From NCBI GenBank assembly GCA_946187325.1, contig CAMHQC010000003.1, positions 1 to 64,000 on the forward strand: a stretch of DNA of 64,000 nucleotides. The letters run 5' to 3'. Both the position numbers and the translations under genes were made by a program. Source of the stretch: an uncultured Clostridia bacterium (GTDB taxonomy: Bacteria > Bacillota > Clostridia > Oscillospirales > Acutalibacteraceae). The stretch's first letter is position 1. The number at the start of each line of letters is the position of its first letter. Below, piece after piece: positions 1 through 6,650 of the stretch. The notes under the pieces are model-generated. The model saw only the letters and a list, made by a program, of their open reading frames with translations. It made no database searches and was not told the DNA's origin.

Positions 1-54
1 AGACACCGCCCTTTCACGGCGGTAACACGAGTTCGATTCTCGTCCGGGTCACCA
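1..54 (+). tRNA. tRNA-Glu (TTC), 5' end cut by window
   Basis: The 3' half of a tRNA is visible. The anticodon stem CCGCC/GGCGG encloses loop CTTTCAC (11-17), giving anticodon TTC (13-15). A T arm with TTCGATT follows, then acceptor strand CCGGGTC, discriminator A and an encoded CCA (52-54). The acceptor and D-arm 5' strands lie outside the window. Confidence 0.9.
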
Positions 55-56
55 TA

Positions 57-80
57 GGGTAACAGGATATCCTGTTACCC
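57..80. other. 24-bp perfect palindrome between two tRNA genes
   Basis: GGGTAACAGGAT is followed directly by its exact reverse complement, filling most of the spacer between tRNA-Glu and tRNA-Leu. In RNA it would form a hairpin with essentially no spare loop. GTCTTATT follows instead of a clean U-tract, so it may be a weak terminator, a processing signal or a protein-binding palindrome. Confidence 0.6.
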
Positions 81-89
81 GTCTTATTA

Positions 90-177
90 GCTGGTGTGGT
101 GGAATAGGCAGACACAAGGGACTTAAAATCCCTCGGACTAATAATCCGTATCGGTTCAAGTCCGATCACCAGCACCA
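90..177 (+). tRNA. tRNA-Leu (TAA)
   Basis: Acceptor strands GCTGGTG (90-96) and CACCAGC (167-173) pair apart from the usual closing details. The anticodon stem AGGGA/TCCCT encloses loop CTTAAAA (122-128) with anticodon TAA (124-126). A long variable arm (CGGACTAATAATCCG) marks a class II tRNA, and the T loop is GTTCAAG-like. Discriminator A and CCA are encoded. Confidence 0.95.
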
Positions 178-214
178 AAATCATAGCCACCCATTTGGGT
201 GGCTATGATTTTAT
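178..214 (+). terminator. Rho-independent terminator of the tRNA operon
   Basis: A 16-bp stem (AAAATCATAGCCACCC and its complement) around loop ATTT ends in TTTTAT, directly after the CCA of tRNA-Leu. This marks the end of the tRNA transcription unit. Confidence 0.85.
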
Positions 215-410
215 GTATAAAAGGAATCGGACTTGAAAGGCGGATTCAGAAAACGGTCCGGTGTGACCGTTTTCCCGCCGTTGGATTTAGTCCGCTGTTT
301 AGCTTAAGCCGATTTTACAAGCGGGGAATAAGTTCTCGGATAGATGAAAGCAGATCACCAACCAACTGCATATTTGACCTTTTGGTCAACTCTATTTTTT
401 ATAATGTATC
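215..410. other. Intergenic stretch without recognised gene
   Basis: Between the tRNA terminator and the tandem repeats I see no coding signal with a ribosome binding site. A short open frame here lacks a Shine-Dalgarno sequence and overlaps the terminator, so I do not call it. Confidence 0.6.
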
Positions 411-416
411 GGTAGC

Positions 417-861
417 GTTGCGACCGCTGCCTGCGGCAGATTAAGGGAGCAAAAGCGCTGCGCAAAATAAGGAGTACGGCGAGAGCGCTCTTAGCGCGAG
501 ACGTACGACTATATTTTGGGCTGGAACCGTTGCGACCGCTGCCTGCGGCAGATTAAGGGAGCAAAAGCGCTGCGCAAAATAAGGAGTACGGCGAGAGCGC
601 TCTTAGCGCGAGACGTACGACTATATTTTGGGCTGGAACCGTTGCGACCGCTGCCTGCGGCAGATTAAGGGAGCAAAAGCGCTGCGCAAAATAAGGAGTA
701 CGGCGAGAGCGCTCTTAGCGCGAGACGTACGACTGGTTTGGGCTGGAACCGTTGCGACCGCCGCCAGTGGCGGATAAAGGGAGCAAAAGCGCTGCGCAAA
801 ATAAGGAGTACGGCGAGTGCGCTCTTAGCGCGAGACGTACAACTATATTTTGGGCTGGAAC
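417..861. repeat. Four tandem copies of a ~112-bp repeat
   Basis: Copies begin with GTTGCGACCG at 417, 529, 641 and 751, giving periods of 112, 112 and 110 bp. The fourth copy starts in the same phase and ends near 861. Each copy holds a small hairpin (CTGCC-TGC-GGCAG; CCGCC-AGT-GGCGG in copy 4, a compensated change) and the self-complementary words AGCGCT and GCGCTCTTAGCGC. Copy 3 differs at its end, where TATATTT is replaced by GG. The opening GGTAGCGTTGCGACCGC also occurs singly near 5627, so this is a dispersed family that has been tandemly amplified here. I see no credible coding potential. Confidence 0.9.
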
Positions 862-987
862 GCAGTAAAGATTAAACCAGTTTTTATGTTTTAACAAGCC
901 TAAACCGATATTGAAATACCAAATCCACCCTAAAAGCTGCCTATTTTGTGACAAATTTTAGACATTTTAAAATTTTTTGAATTTTTT

Positions 988-1012
988 TGAAACTTTTTTC
1001 TGTTTTTTCGAC
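988..1012 (+). promoter_or_regulatory. ECF-type promoter for the sigma/anti-sigma operon
   Basis: TGAAAC (988-993), a 15-nt T-rich spacer, then CGAC (1009-1012). This matches the general ECF promoter pattern of an AAC -35 and a CG -10, as in B. subtilis sigW-type promoters. It lies about 25 bp upstream of the sigma gene start and suggests autoregulation. The assignment is from pattern only. Confidence 0.6.
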
Positions 1013-1037
1013 ACTACTATAGTGAGGAGAGATGAAA

Positions 1038-1595
1038 ATGGGTAAACGCGTTAAAGACGCCGCTGCCGTTTTCAATAAAATATACGATTCTACAACCACT
1101 GCCGCGCTGAGATTTATTACATCAAAATGCGGTAGTATTGACGACGTAGGAGATATACTTCAGGAAACTTATATGGAAGTTTATTCCGCGCTATGCAATA
1201 AAGGAACTGATTTTATTGAGAACGAAGAAGCGTTCGTGATTAATATCGCAAAGAAAAAAGTCTATAAACACTATAGCCGTCAAAATTCAAATTCCCCGAT
1301 TCCGATTTCGGTACTCACTAACGAAAATGGCGAGATTAACTTGGATTTACAGCCCGATGAGATGGATATCGACGATAGTATTTGTACAAACGAGCTCATA
1401 GAGGAGATTCAAAAATTCCTCAGCGAAAAACCTCAGGATATTCAGCAAATCTTTTTTATGAGATTTTCGCTGGAACTTTCTATAAGCGAAATCGCAAAGC
1501 TTTTAGACTCTAAGGAATCCGGAATTAAGAACAAACTCTACCGCACTATCAACGAAATCCGACAGTTTTACAGAGAAAAGGGTGATAATATATGA
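1038..1595 (+). CDS. ECF-type RNA polymerase sigma factor
   Basis: A 185-aa protein with the two-domain build of ECF sigma factors. A sigma-2 region (about residues 10-80, with DVGDILQETYMEVYSAL-like helices) precedes a sigma-4 helix-turn-helix (about 125-180, including ELSISEIAKLLDSKESGIKN). It would direct core RNA polymerase to a small envelope or stress regulon. Two ATGs are possible at 1032 and 1038. The GAGGAG at 1024-1029 is only 2 nt from the first but 8 nt from the second, so I use 1038. The stop overlaps the next start in an ATGA, which couples it to the predicted anti-sigma gene. An ECF-like promoter sits just upstream. Regulon and inducing signal are unknown. Confidence 0.88.
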   Translation: MGKRVKDAAAVFNKIYDSTTTAALRFITSKCGSIDDVGDILQETYMEVYSALCNKGTDFIENEEAFVINIAKKKVYKHYSRQNSNSPIPISVLTNENGEINLDLQPDEMDIDDSICTNELIEEIQKFLSEKPQDIQQIFFMRFSLELSISEIAKLLDSKESGIKNKLYRTINEIRQFYREKGDNI

Positions 1596-2659
1596 AAGAA
1601 AAAGACTTACTGAAATCAGTTTCCGATAAAAATATGCCTGATTTAGAGAAAATCAGACAAAATGTTTTAAATCAAACTCCCAAAAAGAAAAAGCCGATAA
1701 TCCTGTCGCTAAAACCGTCAAGGCTTCTCGCGGTAGCGGCTATCGCGGCGTTAGCGCTGATAGGTACAGTAGCGGCGGTAGCTAACCAAAACGGCGGACT
1801 ATTCGCTCCCGTTCAGGAAGAAACCACCATCGAAACGGTAAAAGTTACCGAACCCGCAACCTCAAAGCCGGCTAAACCCGAAATAAAGCAAACCGCTCCA
1901 CAGAAGCAGAAAACCGTTCATAAGGAAACGAACGCCGAGAGAATACAACGCTATATCAAGCGCCTGACCGACAAGGGATTTAACGCGACGTGGCTTTACG
2001 ACCTCGGCAAAATCGACGGTTACCACATTGTCTACGCGGGCAATAACAACAAGTCGTATTATAAATGTAACTACGTTATCGGCGAATACACATTCCACAG
2101 CAACAGACAGCAATCGCCTTACGGACTGGGCTTTTACGCGAGCAACGAAGACCACAGCTATACTCTCGCGGACGCTTACGAGGAAGGTATTTTCGAGGAT
2201 TTTTCAGATGTTATAGAAAAAATCGCGGACTACGACGAGAGGAATATCCCCGTAAGAATTTCTGAAAACGATTCCAACTCTAACCTATTCAAAAACTTCT
2301 TCGACGGCGGAGATATATTCACTCTCGCTGAGATTAAAACCGCCGAAAACTACAAGCTTTACTTCAATATCGCTTCGAGTTACAAGAAAAAATCCGCGGA
2401 AAAGACTATCGACAACTACACCTTCTACATTCACAAAACCCAGAAACCGTACGACCTCGGATTGTTTATCGTTATCGACGGTAAAATCTTAACACTCGAG
2501 GAAGCTCTCGACGACGGGATAATTACTATGGACGAGATTTACGAAACTATCCACAACGACAGCGATGTTCCGTATAATTTCGGACTTTTCAGGGACGAGG
2601 AAGAAGAAACTCAGGAAACCACCGCCGCTGTTGAGGAAAATCAAGCGGCAGAGGAATAA
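1592..2659 (+). CDS. Predicted membrane-anchored anti-sigma factor
   Basis: A 355-aa single-pass protein. It has a charged cytoplasmic N-terminus (1-43), one membrane helix (about 45-64, LLAVAAIAALALIG), a Thr/Pro/Lys-rich linker (75-112) and an outside domain. The outside domain holds an internal duplication: residues about 163-211 and 273-321 share the pattern YTF-x(5-7)-Q-x-PY-x-LG, then TL-x2-A-x4-GI. A degenerate PY-x-GLF follows near 327. Its position (4-bp overlap with an ECF sigma gene) and topology fit an anti-sigma factor that holds the sigma at the membrane until an outside signal is sensed. I do not recognise the outside domain, and no zinc-binding anti-sigma (ZAS) motif is visible, so the function is inferred from context. 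Confidence 0.7.
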   Translation: MKEKDLLKSVSDKNMPDLEKIRQNVLNQTPKKKKPIILSLKPSRLLAVAAIAALALIGTVAAVANQNGGLFAPVQEETTIETVKVTEPATSKPAKPEIKQTAPQKQKTVHKETNAERIQRYIKRLTDKGFNATWLYDLGKIDGYHIVYAGNNNKSYYKCNYVIGEYTFHSNRQQSPYGLGFYASNEDHSYTLADAYEEGIFEDFSDVIEKIADYDERNIPVRISENDSNSNLFKNFFDGGDIFTLAEIKTAENYKLYFNIASSYKKKSAEKTIDNYTFYIHKTQKPYDLGLFIVIDGKILTLEEALDDGIITMDEIYETIHNDSDVPYNFGLFRDEEEETQETTAAVEENQAAEE

Positions 2660-2671
2660 TACTAACCGTTT

Positions 2672-2705
2672 AAAGCCGATTCAGTCAGTCTGAATCGGCT
2701 TTTTC
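2672..2705 (+). terminator. Terminator of the sigma operon
   Basis: AGCCGATTCA and TGAATCGGCT form a 10-bp stem around GTCAGTC, followed by TTTTT, 12 bp after the anti-sigma stop codon. Confidence 0.85.
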
Positions 2706-2736
2706 TGTTAAATAGAATACAATTATGTAACTATAC

Positions 2737-2765
2737 TTGATAATATTATAATTGTGTATTAGAAT
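2737..2765 (+). promoter_or_regulatory. Sigma-A-type promoter
   Basis: TTGATA (2737-2742), a 17-nt spacer, then TAGAAT (2760-2765), 33 bp upstream of the membrane protein gene at 2799. Pattern match only. Confidence 0.45.
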
Positions 2766-2798
2766 TATAAACAGCAGATTTATTTCAGAAAGGTAAAT

Positions 2799-3635
2799 AT
2801 GGCTAATATTAACGAATTATTCGACCAATTCCCTGATTACGACGTTTTTTCGGGTAAAACCAAGCCCTCGGGCGAAAATCCTCCCGAACCGAAAAATCCC
2901 GAGCCGAGAACTCCTAAGCCAAGAGAGCCGTATCCACGAAACGGCGTGCCTATGAAGCCTGAACCGGTGATGCGTTCGGGCGTAGATTACGGCGACGGTT
3001 TCGGTATAGCGGACAAGCCGATTAAGGTTAAGCGCGTTACAGGGAACAACTTTCTCACTATAGTATACTTTCCGATACTTATACTGCTTTTAGAGCTTAT
3101 ATTAAGGCTTTCGTGCGGGATAGGATTTTCCGCGGTAAGCTTTCTTTACACAGCGGGGTTCACTATTCCGATAGCTTCGGTTTTCACGTTAATTTGCACG
3201 CTTTTCGGCAACACATTTAACCGCGTAGTATGCAATATATTTACGTTTATAATAACTTGCTTTTATCTAATAGAGCTCGGATATCACGATATTTTCGGAA
3301 GATTTTTAACGTTTTCGACAGCAGAAGTTTTCTCTCCCGAGCAGTTTATAAACGCGATAGCGGATAAATATATTTACGCAATAGCGATAGCGGTTCCGTT
3401 TTTTATAAACCTTATATTCGGACATAAGATTTTCGGGTTTAGAAAGCTTAGAATCCCCGCGAGGATTGTTGTAATTCTAATCGCGGTAATTATACAGATA
3501 GGCGCTTTTTCGGCGATGGGTTTAGCTAAGGATACCGACAGCGAGCGTGTGTATAACAGCTCCTCGTCAGAAAGTACATTCGAAAGGTTCGGACTTCTTA
3601 CGATGGTGAGGCTCGATATATTTAATTCAAAGTAG
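2799..3635 (+). CDS. Five-helix membrane protein resembling an LtaS-type N-terminal domain
   Basis: A 278-aa protein with a Pro/Lys-rich cytoplasmic N-terminus (about 20-60) and five predicted membrane helices (about 83-107, 110-137, 139-165, 191-213, 219-243). A short outside tail ends FERFGLLTMVRLDIFN. Five helices followed by a tail of this kind is how lipoteichoic-acid-synthase-family phosphoglycerol transferases begin. The sulfatase-fold catalytic domain that normally follows (400 residues or more) is absent: the frame stops at 3635 and the next gene begins 65 bp later. It may be a truncated relative or a stand-alone membrane partner. The LtaS link is inferred from architecture and the tail; I cannot assign an activity. 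Confidence 0.55.
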   Translation: MANINELFDQFPDYDVFSGKTKPSGENPPEPKNPEPRTPKPREPYPRNGVPMKPEPVMRSGVDYGDGFGIADKPIKVKRVTGNNFLTIVYFPILILLLELILRLSCGIGFSAVSFLYTAGFTIPIASVFTLICTLFGNTFNRVVCNIFTFIITCFYLIELGYHDIFGRFLTFSTAEVFSPEQFINAIADKYIYAIAIAVPFFINLIFGHKIFGFRKLRIPARIVVILIAVIIQIGAFSAMGLAKDTDSERVYNSSSSESTFERFGLLTMVRLDIFNSK

Positions 3636-3700
3636 AGGTTTTGTACATTGTAAATTATTCGGATACGTGATAATATGGTAATAAATTCGGAGATGATTTA

Positions 3701-4120
3701 ATGCAAAACTTTCTATATAAATTACAGGTGTTTTTCCGCGGAAGATACGGTTTCGACGAGTTAAACGGAACACTTTTGGTTTTATCTATTATATTAAATC
3801 TTGTATCGAGGTTTATTTTCTCGTTTTGGCCGAGGATGATTTTATCGGCTATAGGGCTGATACTTTTCGGCTTATGTATATTCCGTATGCTGTCGAGAAA
3901 CTGCTATCAGCGCGAAAAAGAAAATAATGTTTATAAGCCCGTATATACTAAGGTTCGAGATTTCTTAAAGCTAACTTACAAGAAGTTTAAGGACGGCAGA
4001 ACTCACCGTTACTATAAATGCCCCGCGTGCAAGGCTCAGCTCAGAGTAAAAAACGTCAAGGGCGAGCACACTATCCGCTGTCCGAAATGCGGATACCAAT
4101 TCAAGAAAAAAATCAGATAA
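3701..4120 (+). CDS. Small membrane protein with C-terminal zinc ribbon
   Basis: A 139-aa protein with two adjacent hydrophobic helices (about 22-41 and 46-64), a basic linker, and a C-terminal zinc ribbon with CPAC and CPKC knuckles (about 107-132). CGGAGATG precedes the ATG. It lies between the five-helix membrane protein and the glycosyltransferase with short spacers, so all three may act on the envelope. I know of no defined function for this arrangement. Confidence 0.7.
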   Translation: MQNFLYKLQVFFRGRYGFDELNGTLLVLSIILNLVSRFIFSFWPRMILSAIGLILFGLCIFRMLSRNCYQREKENNVYKPVYTKVRDFLKLTYKKFKDGRTHRYYKCPACKAQLRVKNVKGEHTIRCPKCGYQFKKKIR

Positions 4121-4142
4121 AATAAAAAGGAAGGTGTAGAAT

Positions 4143-5093
4143 ATGGACAAGCTTTGGCTGGTAGTTCCGTGTTACAACGAGGAGGAGGTTCTTCCCGAAA
4201 CATCTAAACGCCTGTACAAAATTATGGCGGATATGATTATCAACAAGAAAATCGCTCCCGAAAGCAAGATTGCTTTCGTCAACGACGGAAGTAAGGATAA
4301 TACCTGGAAGCTGATTGAAAAATATCACGCGAATATTGATATGTTCGTCGGAATCAATCTCTCGAGAAACAGAGGTCATCAGAACGCGCTTCTCGCGGGA
4401 CTTTCCGTGGCTAAGCAGTACGCCGATATGGTAATTTCCTTAGACGCGGATTTACAGGACGACATAAACGCCATTCCGAAATTCGTAGATAAATACTACG
4501 AGGGCAACGATATCGTGTACGGCGTGAGAAATAACCGCGATACCGATACGGGATTCAAGCGCAATACCGCTCAGGGCTTCTACAAATTTATGAAGTTCCT
4601 CGGAGTAGATATAGTCGATAACCACGCGGACTATAGATTAATGAGCAAACGCGCGTTAGAGGGACTTTTCGAGTTCGGCGAGGTTAACGTATTCCTAAGA
4701 GGAATCGTCCCGCAGATCGGCTATCCGAGCGCGGTAGTCGAATACAAACGCAACGAACGACTCGCGGGCGAATCAAAATATCCGCTCAAAAAAATGCTCG
4801 CGTTCGCTTTCGACGGAATTACGTCATTCTCGGTAAAACCGCTTAGAATATCGCTTGTACTCGGAATTATAGCGTTTATAGTCGCTATGATAATATTGAT
4901 TTACTGTATAGTTCAGTTTATACTCGGAAATACTGTGAGCGGATGGGCGAGCCTCAGCATATCGCTATGGGGCTTAGGCGGAATGCAGCTTTTAATGCTC
5001 GGTATAGTCGGCGAGTATATCGGAAAAATTTACCTCGAAAGTAAACACAGACCGAAGTTCATTATTAAGGACGTGCTTTATAAAGAGTTTTAA
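4143..5093 (+). CDS. Family 2 glycosyltransferase, polyprenyl-phosphate sugar transferase type
   Basis: A 316-aa GT2 protein of the DPM1/GtrB/YfdH type. Visible motifs are VVPCYNEEE (about 7-15), the nucleotide-binding VNDGSKDNTW (about 49-58) and the metal-binding DADLQDD (about 100-106). A late KRNERLAGESKYPL segment precedes two C-terminal membrane helices (about 232-255 and 268-292). Proteins of this build move a sugar from a nucleotide donor to undecaprenyl phosphate on the inner face of the membrane for later use in wall polymer or protein glycosylation. The sugar cannot be read from sequence. AAGGAAGG precedes the ATG. Confidence 0.85.
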   Translation: MDKLWLVVPCYNEEEVLPETSKRLYKIMADMIINKKIAPESKIAFVNDGSKDNTWKLIEKYHANIDMFVGINLSRNRGHQNALLAGLSVAKQYADMVISLDADLQDDINAIPKFVDKYYEGNDIVYGVRNNRDTDTGFKRNTAQGFYKFMKFLGVDIVDNHADYRLMSKRALEGLFEFGEVNVFLRGIVPQIGYPSAVVEYKRNERLAGESKYPLKKMLAFAFDGITSFSVKPLRISLVLGIIAFIVAMIILIYCIVQFILGNTVSGWASLSISLWGLGGMQLLMLGIVGEYIGKIYLESKHRPKFIIKDVLYKEF

Positions 5094-5098
5094 ACTAT

Positions 5099-5560
5099 AT
5101 GAATTATCCTAATAGGAAGCCTCAAAGAAAACCCGGCTACGATTACTCTTTAAGCGGTTCATATTTCATTACTATATGTACACATAGCAAGGGAAATATT
5201 TTATCTTTTATAATTCCTAATTCAGAGCATAGTATGCCGTCGGTTAGGCTAACGGAAATCGGAAAGAAAGTCGATAAAGCTATTAGCGAAATCAATAATA
5301 AAAATAGTATTTTTGAAATTGATAATTATATCATTATGCCAAATCATATACATTTTATTATTCATAATTACCGTGACGGCGAACTTTCAATTTCTGATAT
5401 TGTAGGGCGGTTTAAATCCTATACATCACATTTGTATGGGAAAAGATTATGGCAAAAGTCATTTTATGACCATATTATTAGAAACGAAAAAGATTATTTA
5501 GAAATATCAAAGTATATTTACGAAAATCCTGCTCGTTGGATTTATGATGATACACATTAA
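5099..5560 (+). CDS. REP-associated tyrosine transposase (RAYT, Y1/HUH family)
   Basis: A 153-aa single-domain HUH nuclease of the IS200/Y1 superfamily. It opens with the RAYT-like R-K-x-x-x-Y-D-Y-S-x-x-G-S-Y-F-I-T-I-C (about 9-28). The metal-binding HUH pair lies in MPNHIHFII (about 79-87). A C-terminal KSYTSHLYGKRLWQKSFYDH region is followed by YIYENPARW (about 105-147), carrying the expected catalytic-helix neighbourhood. RAYTs nick single-stranded REP hairpins rather than mobilising themselves as IS elements. It starts 5 bp after the glycosyltransferase stop, and its DNA is visibly more AT-rich than its neighbours, suggesting transfer. GTAG-footed hairpins lie just downstream. It appears full length. 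Confidence 0.92.
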   Translation: MNYPNRKPQRKPGYDYSLSGSYFITICTHSKGNILSFIIPNSEHSMPSVRLTEIGKKVDKAISEINNKNSIFEIDNYIIMPNHIHFIIHNYRDGELSISDIVGRFKSYTSHLYGKRLWQKSFYDHIIRNEKDYLEISKYIYENPARWIYDDTH

Positions 5561-5589
5561 AACACGTCGATATTTTTCGGCGTGTTTTT
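5559..5589 (+). terminator. Terminator after the RAYT gene
   Basis: AAACACGTCGA (5560-5570) pairs with TCGGCGTGTTT (5577-5587) around a T-rich loop and ends in TTTTT, immediately at the RAYT stop codon. Confidence 0.85.
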
Positions 5590-5689
5590 GTTGTATAGCG
5601 ACGTTTTCCGCGGGAGCGTAGGGAATGGTAGCGTTGCGACCGCCGCCGGTGGCGTGAGGATAGTTCGGCTGTTTAGGAAAATTCGGCTC

Positions 5690-5763
5690 GGAACACCGCA
5701 TGAGGTTGAGTCCGAATTTCAATTTGGTAACGAAACCCATACCTTGTAGAGGGTGTTCCCTAC
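5690..5763 (-). repeat. REP-like hairpin a, with enlarged loop
   Basis: Arms GGAACACC (5690-5697) and GGTGTTCC (5752-5759) are followed by CTAC, which is GTAG on the minus strand. The arms are intact, but about 54 bp separate them, so this copy looks like one with a loop insertion. Confidence 0.7.
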
Positions 5764-5954
5764 GGTGTTAAGGTAGCATTGCGCTTTCGCCAACGGCGAA
5801 ACGGTAGATATGTACCGTTTTGCTAACGCAAAAGGAAAACACGCAGTTATGCAATTCGCAATGCGCAATGCGAAATGCGCAATTGGGTTACCCGCACATT
5901 GATATTCACGCCGTCGGCGTGAGGATAGTTCGGCTGTTTAGGAAAACCCGCCTC

Positions 5955-5980
5955 GGAACAGGGTGGAACCTGTTCCCTAC
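5955..5980 (-). repeat. REP-like hairpin b, covariant stem
   Basis: GGAACAGG (5955-5962), loop GTGGAA, CCTGTTCC (5969-5976), then CTAC (GTAG on the minus strand). The last stem pairs differ from copies a, c and d on both arms, so pairing is kept. Confidence 0.8.
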
Positions 5981-6050
5981 TATGTTAAGGTAACCATGCT
6001 ATTCACGCTATCGCGTGAGGATAGTTCGGCGGTTTAGGAAAACCCGCCTC

Positions 6051-6076
6051 GGAACACCGCAGAGGGTGTTCCCTAC
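6051..6076 (-). repeat. REP-like hairpin c
   Basis: GGAACACC (6051-6058), loop GCAGAG, GGTGTTCC (6065-6072), then CTAC and the shared tail GGTGTTAAGGTA. Confidence 0.8.
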
Positions 6077-6134
6077 GGTGTTAAGGTAAGTGTCTGCTAA
6101 AAACTGATTATCGTTCCGCAGTCACCTTGGGAAT

Positions 6135-6160
6135 GTAGGGAACGGTCTCCGTGCCGTTCC
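6135..6160 (+). repeat. REP-like hairpin e, opposite orientation
   Basis: GTAG (6135-6138), then GGAACGGT, a 6-nt loop, and GCCGTTCC (6153-6160). The stem is 8 bp with one T-G wobble. It is inverted relative to copies a-d. Confidence 0.78.
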
Positions 6161-6362
6161 GATGCATCTATATTCACGTATTTGCACTGTCCTTTCGCCA
6201 ACGGCGAAACGGTAGATATGTACCGTTTTGCTAACGCAAAAGGAAAACACGCAGTTATGCAATTCGCAATGCGCAATGCGAAATGCGCAATTGGGTTACC
6301 CGCACATTGATATCCACGCCGTTGGCGTGAGGTTAACTCGCCTATTTAGGAAAACCCGCCTC

Positions 6363-6388
6363 GGAACACCGCAGAGGGTGTTCCCTAC
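6363..6388 (-). repeat. REP-like hairpin d
   Basis: GGAACACC (6363-6370), loop GCAGAG, GGTGTTCC (6377-6384), CTAC and GGTGTTAAGGTA. Identical to copy c through the hairpin and tail. Confidence 0.8.
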
Positions 6389-6415
6389 GGTGTTAAGGTA
6401 ACATTGTGCTGACAA

Positions 6416-6446
6416 CAAAACCCCTCCGCGAAAGCGGAGGGGTTAG
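6416..6446 (-). terminator. Terminator of the surface-protein/peptide unit
   Basis: CCCCTCCGC-GAAA-GCGGAGGGG with AAAA on the left, read as TTTT on the minus strand, lies 20 bp downstream of the 56-aa peptide stop. A T-run on the plus side makes it potentially bidirectional. Confidence 0.85.
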
Positions 6447-6465
6447 ATTTTTTATTCCTAAGGAA

Positions 6466-6636
6466 TTACAGTAATCCGGACAAATCGCCGATTGTACGAG
6501 CAAGCTGGTTAATGTTATCAAGCTTTCTAGACATCGCCGGGGTATTAGTAATGGCCTTTTCTGTGGAATTACAAAGTACGTCTGTCTTAGTTAAATCCTC
6601 TACTGTAATTACAGGAGACTTGTATAATTCTTTCAT
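6466..6636 (-). CDS. 56-aa small protein downstream of the beta-helix surface protein
   Basis: It begins MKELYKSPVITVEDL and ends IGDLSGLL. The open frame extends upstream, but the ATG at 6636 has a strong GGGAGGAG 6 nt before it, so that start is clear. The ribosome binding site lies between the upstream stop (6651) and this ATG, so the two genes form one unit. It has no signal peptide or membrane segment, and a single Cys (DVLCNS, near residue 20). Short peptides opening with K-x-Y-x-S/A-P-x-(I/V) beside surface proteins are common in gut clostridia, but I know of no function. A precursor peptide or secretion partner is possible but unproven. Confidence 0.75.
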   Translation of the reverse strand: MKELYKSPVITVEDLTKTDVLCNSTEKAITNTPAMSRKLDNINQLARTIGDLSGLL

Positions 6637-6650
6637 TTTTATCTCCTCCC

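Larger units (their letters stand above)
5626..6402. repeat. Composite array of hairpin repeats (REP/BIME-like)
   Basis: About 780 bp of non-coding DNA made of recurring hairpin modules: CACGCC-GTC-GGCGTG (near 5907; variants near 6004 and 6314); TTTCGCC-AAC-GGCGAAA; TTTTGC-TAAC-GCAAAA; a word array of AATTCGCAATGCGC type; and GTAG-footed 8-bp hairpins listed separately. A 141-bp block is duplicated: 5784-5924 and 6192-6332 differ at only two positions I can see and lie 408 bp apart. GTTTAGGAAAA modules recur between the hairpins. No gene is present; the short open frames here lack ribosome binding sites. Confidence 0.88.

Noticed and set aside
417-861. Possible CRISPR array
   Set aside because: Repeat units are ~112 bp, contiguous and without unique spacers; no cas genes are nearby.
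199-954. Short open frames over the terminator and tandem repeats
   Set aside because: No ribosome binding sites, and the frames follow the repeat period rather than codon bias.
1-1000. Integrated element at the tRNA genes
   Set aside because: No integrase and no duplicated tRNA 3' end within the visible sequence.
5507-5740. Minus-strand open frame overlapping the RAYT end and repeats
   Set aside because: It shadows the RAYT gene and repeat DNA and lacks a credible start.
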